Positions 1 to 5,975 of a DNA stretch of 43,279 nucleotides are shown piece by piece (position 1 is the stretch's first letter; each line of letters begins with the position of its first letter). Origin of the DNA: an uncultured Novosphingobium sp. (GTDB lineage: Bacteria > Pseudomonadota > Alphaproteobacteria > Sphingomonadales > Sphingomonadaceae); NCBI GenBank assembly GCA_937996535.1, contig CALKVF010000051.1:1-43279 (forward strand). The letters are read 5' to 3'. The notes under the pieces are model-generated. The model worked only from the letters and a program-made list of their open reading frames with translations, was not told the origin of the DNA and did not search any database. The position numbers and the translations under genes were made by a program.

Positions 1-884
1 ACCGCGTGCCTGCAGTCGATTGGGACCGCACCAATGGCCGGGTGATGACGATCGACTGGATCGACGGCACCAAGATCAGCGAAACCCAGGCGCTGAAAGA
101 TGCGGGACACGATCTGCCCGCCCTCGCCCGGCGGCTCGTGCTGACTTTCCTGCATCAGGCGATCCGCGGCGGCTATTTCCATGCCGACATGCACCAGGGC
201 AACCTGTTCGTCGAAGCCGATGGCTCGATCGCGGCGATCGATTTCGGGATCATGGGCCGGATCGACCGGCGCGCCCAGCTGTGGCTGGCGGAAATCCTCT
301 ATGGCCTGACCACCGGCAACTATCGCCGCGTCGCCGAGATCCATTTCGAAGCGCAATATGTGCCGAGCTATCACTCGGTCGATGAATTCGCGACCGCGCT
401 GCGCGCCGTGGGCGAACCCACGCGCGGGCGCCCGGTCAGCGAACTTTCGGTTGGGCAGATGCTCGACAGCCTGTTCGCGATCACCCGCGAATTCGACATG
501 CAGACCCAGCCGCACCTGCTGCTGCTGCAAAAGACCATGGTGATGGTCGAAGGGCTGGCCACTCAGCTCGATCCGCAGATCAACATGTGGGACGTTGCCA
601 GCCCCTTCGTGCGCGACTGGATCCGCGACGAACTCGGGCCAGAGGCTGCGATTGCCGACCGCCTGCGCAAGGACGGCGAAACCCTGCTGCGCCTGCCCGA
701 ATTGATCCGCCGCATCGAGGACCGCTTCCCCGCGAAGGGCGGCGCGCCCGAGGCCCCGCCGCTGCCCGAAGTGCCGCTGGTCTGGGACAAGCGCGCCGGC
801 CAACGCGGCTGGCTTGGCTATCTGCTCGCCCTTGCTCTGGGCGGCGCGGGCGTGTGGGGCGCGCACCTCTTGGGCTGGCTCTGA
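1..884 (+). CDS. ubiB: UbiB/ABC1-family atypical kinase, 3' part (5' end outside window)
   Basis: C-terminal part of the ABC1/ADCK/UbiB atypical kinase-like family, needed for ubiquinone biosynthesis and thought to act as an ATPase on the inner membrane. The reading frame is open from the first base, so the real start lies upstream; the GTG at position 6 is internal. Visible kinase-like elements are the catalytic loop HADMHQGN (about residues 59-66 counted from that GTG) and the metal-binding DFG soon after it (IDFGIMGRID). The last ~25 residues form a hydrophobic Gly/Leu/Ala-rich helix, as in UbiB C-terminal membrane anchors. A 91-aa gene follows 4 nt after the stop. The family is secure; the symbol rests on the family and the C-terminal anchor, since ubiE, the usual neighbour, is out of view. 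Confidence 0.88.
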   Translation, partial: RVPAVDWDRTNGRVMTIDWIDGTKISETQALKDAGHDLPALARRLVLTFLHQAIRGGYFHADMHQGNLFVEADGSIAAIDFGIMGRIDRRAQLWLAEILYGLTTGNYRRVAEIHFEAQYVPSYHSVDEFATALRAVGEPTRGRPVSELSVGQMLDSLFAITREFDMQTQPHLLLLQKTMVMVEGLATQLDPQINMWDVASPFVRDWIRDELGPEAAIADRLRKDGETLLRLPELIRRIEDRFPAKGGAPEAPPLPEVPLVWDKRAGQRGWLGYLLALALGGAGVWGAHLLGWL

Positions 885-888
885 CGCG

Positions 889-1164
889 ATGGACCTCGAC
901 GCCCTCATCCTGCACTTCTTCCACACCGAAGATCCGGCCGAGCTGACCGAGGCCGAATACGAACTTGGCCTCGAACGGCTCAAGATCGGGTTCGGGGTAG
1001 AGCGCGAGCCGGGCCGCAAGTTCGCGCTGTGGACCTTGATGGACGCGCTGGGCGTGGCCCCGCTGCCCGCCGATGCCTTTGCCAAGGAACCGATGCTCAA
1101 AGCCGCGGCGGAAGACTATCTCAAGGCTGCCTTCCGGATGGAGCGTGACGGAGACGGCGAATGA
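889..1164 (+). CDS. Uncharacterised 91-aa acidic protein
   Basis: Begins at the ATG 4 nt after the ubiB stop and ends in an ATGA overlap with the phosphatase gene, so it is very probably translated as part of the same operon. The protein is short, acidic and predicted mostly helical, with a Glu-rich first third (about residues 14-30, TEDPAELTEAEYELGLERL) and a Leu/Ala-rich C-terminal helix. It has no signal peptide, membrane segment or metal motif. I do not recognise the family and assign no function. A longer frame starting at 814 would overlap ubiB by about 70 nt and is less likely. Tight coupling on both sides is the main evidence that it is real. Confidence 0.72.
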   Translation: MDLDALILHFFHTEDPAELTEAEYELGLERLKIGFGVEREPGRKFALWTLMDALGVAPLPADAFAKEPMLKAAAEDYLKAAFRMERDGDGE

Positions 1165-1625
1165 GGACGCCCGCCGTCCTGTTCGTGTGCCTGGGCAATA
1201 TCTGCCGCTCGCCGCTGGCTGAAGCGGCCTTCCGCGCCGAAGCCGCCAGGGCCGGGCTTGATGCGATCGCGGATTCGGCCGGGACCGCCGATTACCATGT
1301 CGGCGAAGCGCCCGATCCCCGCTCGATCCGCACCGCCGCGCGCTTTGGCATCGACATCGCGGGCTTTCGCGGGCGTCAGGCCAGCGCGCAGGACTTCCAC
1401 GACTTCACCCACATCTTCGCGCTCGATCATGCCAATCTGGCGGGATTGCAGCGCATTGCCCCGGCCGGGCACGGCGGGCACCTTGGCCTGCTGATGGATC
1501 TGGTGGCGGGCCGCGAGGGGCAGGCCGTGGCCGATCCCTATTACGGCGATGAAGCCGGGTTCCTCGTCACCTGGGACGAAATCAGCTTGGCGGCGCGCGC
1601 GCTGGTCGCGGAGCTGACCCGGTGA
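1161..1625 (+). CDS. Low-molecular-weight protein-tyrosine phosphatase
   Basis: Cytoplasmic phosphatase of the LMW-PTP fold (154 aa, the usual length), hydrolysing phosphotyrosine or related phosphate esters. The P-loop C-X5-R-S is at the N terminus (CLGNICRS, residues 10-17; nucleophile Cys10, Arg16). The general-acid Asp is in the late DPYYG motif (Asp125). The ATG overlaps the stop of the preceding gene (ATGA), and its own stop overlaps the GTG of the next gene (GTGA), so three small genes are translationally coupled. The physiological substrate cannot be told: no tyrosine kinase or exopolysaccharide genes lie nearby, so this may be a general housekeeping phosphatase rather than a Wzb-type one. 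Confidence 0.93.
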   Translation: MRTPAVLFVCLGNICRSPLAEAAFRAEAARAGLDAIADSAGTADYHVGEAPDPRSIRTAARFGIDIAGFRGRQASAQDFHDFTHIFALDHANLAGLQRIAPAGHGGHLGLLMDLVAGREGQAVADPYYGDEAGFLVTWDEISLAARALVAELTR

Positions 1626-2092
1626 GCGCCGAAAGCGTCAATGCCTGGCTCGCAAGCCATGCCCCCGACCTCACGCTGATCGACCATTCGCGCTCTACCG
1701 CCACCGTCGCCGAAGCCGCCGAGGTGCTGGGCGTCGAACCTGGCCGGATTGCCAAGACCTTGGCTTTCCGCGTTGGCGAGCGCGTGATGCTGCTGCTTGC
1801 CCGCGGCGATGCGCGGCTCGACAATGGCAAGTGCAAGGCGGCGCTGGGTGGACGCCCGCGGATGCTCGATCCCGATGAGACGCTGGCGCTGACCGGCCAT
1901 GCCGTGGGCGGGGTCTGTCCGTTCGGTCTTGCCACCGACCTGCTGATCGTCGCCGACCAGTCCCTGCTCGCCTATGCCACGGTGTTCCCCGCCGCCGGAT
2001 CGCGCACCAGTTCGGTCGAGGTGGAGCCCCGCAGGCTCGCCGCGCTGGTCGGGGCTGAGTGGACCGACATCTGCAAGCTGCCCGAAACTTGA
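1622..2092 (+). CDS. YbaK/EbsC-type aminoacyl-tRNA deacylase domain protein
   Basis: Single-domain member of the YbaK/ProX family (156 aa), whose members hydrolyse mischarged tRNAs such as Cys-tRNA(Pro) or Ala-tRNA(Pro) in trans. Family features seen: an AEAAEVLGV helix (residues 23-31), a GRIAKTLAF segment around residue 40 holding the conserved Lys, the DNGKCKAAL segment around 61-69, and the GHAVGGVCPFG loop (about residues 90-100) typical of YbaK/EbsC proteins. It starts with GTG in a GTGA overlap with the phosphatase stop. It ends 68 nt before the stilbene-oxygenase gene, separated by an operator-like palindrome, so it probably closes the preceding operon. The exact tRNA substrate is not predictable. 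Confidence 0.88.
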   Translation: MSAESVNAWLASHAPDLTLIDHSRSTATVAEAAEVLGVEPGRIAKTLAFRVGERVMLLLARGDARLDNGKCKAALGGRPRMLDPDETLALTGHAVGGVCPFGLATDLLIVADQSLLAYATVFPAAGSRTSSVEVEPRRLAALVGAEWTDICKLPET

Positions 2093-2125
2093 CCTGAATC
2101 AACGCCAAGATCGCCGCCCCGATTA

Positions 2126-2143
2126 TTCTAACATTTGTTAGAA
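2126..2143. promoter_or_regulatory. 18-nt palindrome before the oxygenase pair, operator candidate
   Basis: Perfect 8-bp arms TTCTAACA and TGTTAGAA separated by TT, ending 2 nt before the Shine-Dalgarno stretch (AAGGAGAGG, about 2147-2155) of the first oxygenase gene. The arms are AT-rich in a GC-rich setting and lack a following T-tract, which argues for a repressor site (the size and symmetry suit MarR- or TetR-type proteins) rather than a terminator. No regulator gene lies beside it. I could not identify a convincing -35/-10 pair. Confidence 0.55.
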
Positions 2144-2160
2144 AATAAGGAGAGGCGTGC

Positions 2161-3627
2161 GTGGCTCATTTTCCGCAGAACCCCGGCTTTACCGGTGCCA
2201 TGCGCCCCCTGCGGCTGCAGGGCGACATTCTCGACCTCGAACTCGACGGCGATCTGCCGGACTGGATCGACGGGGCCTTCCACCGCGTCCACCCCGATCC
2301 GCAGTTCACCCCCAAGGATCCTGACGACCAGTTCTTCAACGGCGATGGCATGGTATCGATGTTCCGCGTCAAGGGCGGCAAGGTCGATTTCAAGCAACGC
2401 TTCGCCCAGACCGACAAGTGGCGCCTCGAGAACGCCGCCGGCAAGGCGCTGTTCGGGGCCTATCGCAACCACCTTGACGATGATCCCTCGGTCGCGGGGC
2501 AAATTCGCGGCACGGCCAACACCAATGTCATGGTCCACGCCGGCAAGCTTTACGGGATGAAGGAAGACAGCCCGTGCCTGATCATGGACCCGCTCAGCCT
2601 TGAGACCCAAGGCTACACCCAGTTCGATGGCACGCTGAAAGCACAGACCTTCTCGGCCCATCCCAAGATCGATCCCAAGACCGGCAACATGTGCAATTTC
2701 AGCTACATGGCGGATGGGCCGATGACCCACGCGATGAGCTATTTCGAGATCAGCCCCACCGGCGAGCTGTTGTTCGAAATCCCGTTCGAGAACAAGTACC
2801 TGTGCATGATGCACGATTTCGGGGTGACCGAGGATTACGCCGTGTTCAACGTCATGCCGCTGCTCACCTCCATGGAACGGCTGGAGCGGCGGATGCCCTA
2901 TTTCGGGTTCGACCATTCGCTGCCGGTCTGGCTGGCGGTGGTGCCACGCAAGGTCGGGGCCACGGCCAAGGACATCCGCTGGTTCAAGGCCCCGGGCAAC
3001 TGCTTCACCGGCCACGTGATGAACGCCTTCAACGACGGCACGAAGGTCTATTTCGACCTGCCCATCGCGGCCAAGAACAGCTTCCCCTTTTTCCCCGATG
3101 TCACTGGCGCGCCGTTCGATCCGATTGCGGGCATGAGCTATCTCACCCGCTGGACGGTGGATCTGGCCAGCAACGGCGAGGAGTTCGAACAGGTCGAGCG
3201 CCTGACCGACCTTGGCGATGAGTTCCCCCGGATCGACGATCGCTATGCCACCCAGGCCTATCGCCACGGCTGGATGCTCGTGTTCGATACTTCCAAGCCC
3301 TACGAAGGGCCGGGCGGCGCCTTCGTTTCGCTGACCAACAGCCTCGCGCACAAGGATCTCGCCACCGGCAAGGAAAAGGTCTGGTGGGCCGGACCGCAAT
3401 GCGCGCTGCAGGAACCCTGCTTCATCCCGCGCAGTGCCGATGCGCCCGAAGGCGAAGGCGCGGTGGTCGCGCTGGTCGACAACCACGTCACCAATTACAC
3501 CGAGCTGTGCTTCTTCGATGCGCAGCGGGTCGATGAAGGCCCCTATGCCCGCGCCAAGCTGCCGGTGCGGATCCGTCAGGGCCTCCACGGCAACTGGTCA
3601 ACCGCCGCCCAGCTGGGCCTGGCCTGA
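2161..3627 (+). CDS. Carotenoid-oxygenase-family stilbene (lignostilbene) dioxygenase, first copy
   Basis: Non-haem Fe(II) oxygenase of the carotenoid cleavage family (488 aa), closest in sequence as I recall it to NOV1/lignostilbene dioxygenases, which split the central double bond of 4-hydroxystilbenes into two aldehydes. The four iron-binding His are at 167 (FSAH), 218 (MMHD), 285 (GHVMN) and 476 (GLHGNW). Second-shell Glu residues are at 135, 354 and 418. Tyr101 and Lys134, which hold the substrate phenol in NOV1, are both present, pointing to a phenolic stilbene rather than a carotenoid. The GTG start is supported by AAGGAGAGG just upstream. The next gene, 13 nt downstream, is a paralogue: about 70 of the first 100 aligned residues are identical by hand count. 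Differences cluster around residues 183-195 and 376-400, so the two copies may prefer different stilbenes. Confidence 0.9.
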   Translation: MAHFPQNPGFTGAMRPLRLQGDILDLELDGDLPDWIDGAFHRVHPDPQFTPKDPDDQFFNGDGMVSMFRVKGGKVDFKQRFAQTDKWRLENAAGKALFGAYRNHLDDDPSVAGQIRGTANTNVMVHAGKLYGMKEDSPCLIMDPLSLETQGYTQFDGTLKAQTFSAHPKIDPKTGNMCNFSYMADGPMTHAMSYFEISPTGELLFEIPFENKYLCMMHDFGVTEDYAVFNVMPLLTSMERLERRMPYFGFDHSLPVWLAVVPRKVGATAKDIRWFKAPGNCFTGHVMNAFNDGTKVYFDLPIAAKNSFPFFPDVTGAPFDPIAGMSYLTRWTVDLASNGEEFEQVERLTDLGDEFPRIDDRYATQAYRHGWMLVFDTSKPYEGPGGAFVSLTNSLAHKDLATGKEKVWWAGPQCALQEPCFIPRSADAPEGEGAVVALVDNHVTNYTELCFFDAQRVDEGPYARAKLPVRIRQGLHGNWSTAAQLGLA

Positions 3628-3640
3628 GGAGGAACGCGCC

Positions 3641-5107
3641 ATGTCACACTATCCCAGCACCCCCGGCTTCACCGGCCCGCTCCGCCCGCTGCGGATCGAA
3701 GGGGACATCCTCGATCTTGAGGTTGAGGGCGAAATCCCCGCCAGCCTCGATGGCACCTTCCACCGCGTCCACCCCGATGGCCAGTTCCCGCCCAAGTTCG
3801 ACAGCGATCAGTTCTTCAACGGCGATGGCATGGTCAGCCTGTTCCGCTTCAAGGACGGCAAGGTCGATTTCCGCCAACGCTATGCCCAGACCGACAAGTG
3901 GAAGGTGGAACGCGCGGCGGGCAAATCGCTGTTCGGCGCCTATCGCAACCCGCTGACCGATGACGATGCGGTCAAGGGCATGATCCGCGGCACGGCCAAC
4001 ACCAATGTCATGGTCCACGCCGGCCAGCTCTATGCGATGAAGGAGGACAGCCCGGTCCTGCTGATGGACCCGCTGACGCTGGAAACCCACGGCTATCACG
4101 ATTTCGGCGGCAAGCTGAAGAACCAGACCTTCAACGCCCACGCCAAGATCGACCCGGCCAGCGGCAACATGTGCACCTTCGGCTATGCGGCCAAGGGCCT
4201 GCTGACCACCGACTGCTCGTACTACGAGATCAGCCCCACCGGCGAACTGCTGTTCGAGACCGAGTTCGAAGTCCCCTATTACTGCATGATGCACGACTAC
4301 GGGCTGACCGAGGACTATGCGGTATTCCACATCGTGCCCTCGACCTCGAACTGGGAACGGCTGAAAGCGGGTCTGCCGCACTTTGGCTTCGACACCACGC
4401 TGCCGGTGTGGCTCGGCATCCTGCCGCGCGGAAGCGGTGTCACCGCCAAGGACATGCGCTGGTTCAAGGCGCCCAAGACGGTCTTCGCCAGCCACGTCAT
4501 GAACGCCTTCCAGGACGGCTCGAAGATCCACTTCGACGTGCCTCAGGCCGAGAACAATTCCTTCCCGTTCTTCCCCGACATCCACGGCGCGCCCTTCGAT
4601 GCCGAAGCGGGGCTGCCCTATCTCCACCGCTGGACGGTGGACATGGCAAGCAACACCGAGGAATTCACCGCGGTCACCAAGCTGTCGGACTGGATCGACG
4701 AATTCCCCCGGATCGACGAACGCTATGTCGGGCGGCCCTATCGCCACGGCTGGGGCCTGGTGATGGACCGCGACCTGCCGATGGAATTCGTGCGCGGGCG
4801 GGCCTCGGGCTTCAAGATGAACAAGATCGGCCACTGGGATCACGCCACCGGCAAACAGGACGCCTGGTGGGCCGGGCCGCAGTCGATCGTGCAGGAACCG
4901 TGCTTCGTGCCGCGCTCCCCTGATAGCGCGGAAGGCGATGGCTGGATCATCGCGCTCGTCGACAATCTCATCACCAATTACACCGATCTGGTCGTGCTTG
5001 ATGCGCTGCGGTTGGAGGATGGGCCGGTCGGCCGGGCGAAGCTGCCGATCCGGCTGCGCTCGGGCCTGCACGGCAATTGGGCCGACGCCAGCAAGCTCGC
5101 CGCCTGA
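3641..5107 (+). CDS. Carotenoid-oxygenase-family stilbene dioxygenase, second copy (NOV1-like)
   Basis: Second 488-aa paralogue, and the one that reads most like Novosphingobium NOV1, a resveratrol/rhapontigenin-type stilbene cleaver. Iron ligands are His167, His218, His285 and His477; the phenol-clamp residues Tyr101 and Lys134 and second-shell Glu135, Glu354 and Glu419 are in place. No signal peptide, so the enzyme is cytoplasmic. The ATG is preceded by GAGGAGGA (about 3626-3633), overlapping the stop of the first copy, so the pair is one operon. An extension of the frame upstream to 3434 lies inside the first copy and is not the start. Likely products are 4-hydroxybenzaldehyde/vanillin-type and 3,5-dihydroxybenzaldehyde-type aldehydes, but no aldehyde dehydrogenase is visible in the window. 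Confidence 0.92.
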   Translation: MSHYPSTPGFTGPLRPLRIEGDILDLEVEGEIPASLDGTFHRVHPDGQFPPKFDSDQFFNGDGMVSLFRFKDGKVDFRQRYAQTDKWKVERAAGKSLFGAYRNPLTDDDAVKGMIRGTANTNVMVHAGQLYAMKEDSPVLLMDPLTLETHGYHDFGGKLKNQTFNAHAKIDPASGNMCTFGYAAKGLLTTDCSYYEISPTGELLFETEFEVPYYCMMHDYGLTEDYAVFHIVPSTSNWERLKAGLPHFGFDTTLPVWLGILPRGSGVTAKDMRWFKAPKTVFASHVMNAFQDGSKIHFDVPQAENNSFPFFPDIHGAPFDAEAGLPYLHRWTVDMASNTEEFTAVTKLSDWIDEFPRIDERYVGRPYRHGWGLVMDRDLPMEFVRGRASGFKMNKIGHWDHATGKQDAWWAGPQSIVQEPCFVPRSPDSAEGDGWIIALVDNLITNYTDLVVLDALRLEDGPVGRAKLPIRLRSGLHGNWADASKLAA

Positions 5108-5126
5108 CAGGCCTGACAAGTTAACT

Positions 5127-5144
5127 GGCCGTGGGGGCACGGCC
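5127..5144. other. Stem-loop in the spacer between oxygenase 2 and the hydrolase
   Basis: GGCCGTG and CACGGCC pair as a 7-bp GC-rich stem around a GGGG loop. There is no T-tract on the plus strand, so it is a poor intrinsic terminator. It could reduce readthrough or stabilise the upstream mRNA. The hydrolase Shine-Dalgarno (AGGAG, about 5151-5155) lies just beyond it. Confidence 0.4.
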
Positions 5145-5161
5145 GGTGGTAGGAGCGGCCA

Positions 5162-5911
5162 ATGGCCGCTCCTATTGTTTCACCGCCCCTCGTCTATTGC
5201 CACGGCCTGCCCGGCGGCAGCCCGGAATGGGCCGCCTGCGCCCCGCCGGGGCTGGCCGCCTTTGCGCCTGATCGCAACCGCCCGGTAAGCGCCGCCGCCC
5301 TAGCCGCGCAGGTGCGGGCAGCGTTCGGCCAAGGCCCGGTGACCCTGATCGGCTTTTCGCTCGGCGCGCCGATCGCGTTGGCGCTGGCGCGCGAACTGGG
5401 CGAACAGGCGGGGCATATCCACCTCGTCTCCCCGGCAGCGCCGCTGCAGCTCGGCGACTTTCTGAATGCGATGGCCGGCGGGCCGCTGTTCCGCCTCGCG
5501 GGCAGCCGCCCGACCCTGTTTCGCCTTGTCGCACGGATCGAGAGTGTGATCGCGCGAGCCGCGCCGCGCTTCCTGTTTGGCCGCCTGTTCGCCAGCGCCG
5601 TCGGCGAAGACGCCGCCCTTGCCCGCGATCCAGCCTTTCGCACCGCGATGGCTCAGGTGCTGCGCAGCGGCCTTGGCAGCGATTGGCGCGGTTTTGCCGG
5701 TGAGGTTGCCGCCTATGTCAACGACTGGCGCGGTGCGCTTGGCCATGTCAGCGCGCCGGTGACGATCTGGCAGGGCGAGGCTGACAACTGGACCCCGCCG
5801 GCAATGGCCGAGGCGCTGGCCGCCGCCCTGCCCGGCCCGGTCACGCTGCACCGGCTGCCGGGCTGCTCGCACTATTCGGCGCTGCGCACCGCGCTGGCCC
5901 AGCTAGCCTGA
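5162..5911 (+). CDS. Alpha/beta-fold hydrolase
   Basis: 249-aa protein of the alpha/beta hydrolase superfamily. The oxyanion-type HGLPGG stretch is at residues 14-19, the nucleophile elbow GFSLG has Ser66, an acidic residue lies in GEADNW (about 205-210), and the late His is in GCSHYS (His237). The middle (about 85-185) is a helical lid. No signal peptide, so probably cytoplasmic. It follows the oxygenase pair by 54 nt in the same orientation and may belong to the same transcript, where an esterase could release phenolics or open a downstream product; this is inference from position only. The substrate is unknown. A bidirectional terminator follows. Confidence 0.82.
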   Translation: MAAPIVSPPLVYCHGLPGGSPEWAACAPPGLAAFAPDRNRPVSAAALAAQVRAAFGQGPVTLIGFSLGAPIALALARELGEQAGHIHLVSPAAPLQLGDFLNAMAGGPLFRLAGSRPTLFRLVARIESVIARAAPRFLFGRLFASAVGEDAALARDPAFRTAMAQVLRSGLGSDWRGFAGEVAAYVNDWRGALGHVSAPVTIWQGEADNWTPPAMAEALAAALPGPVTLHRLPGCSHYSALRTALAQLA

Positions 5912-5921
5912 AAACGCGAAA

Positions 5922-5949
5922 CGCCCCGGTCCCGCGAAGGACCGGGGCG
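5922..5949. terminator. Bidirectional intrinsic terminator between convergent genes
   Basis: An 11-bp perfect stem (CGCCCCGGTCC / GGACCGGGGCG) with a CGCGAA loop. T-rich runs flank it in both readings: CTTTC after the stem on plus, TTTCGCGTTTTC on minus. It lies between the alpha/beta hydrolase stop (5911) and the TonB receptor stop (5976), as expected for a shared terminator. Confidence 0.85.
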
Positions 5950-5975
5950 CTTTCACTCGCCCGTTTGGGCGCAGC

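Noticed and set aside
2128..5140. Long minus-strand frames (486 and 498 codons) opposite the two stilbene oxygenases
   Set aside because: Their near-identical length and composition mirror the duplicated sense genes; they have no independent signal.
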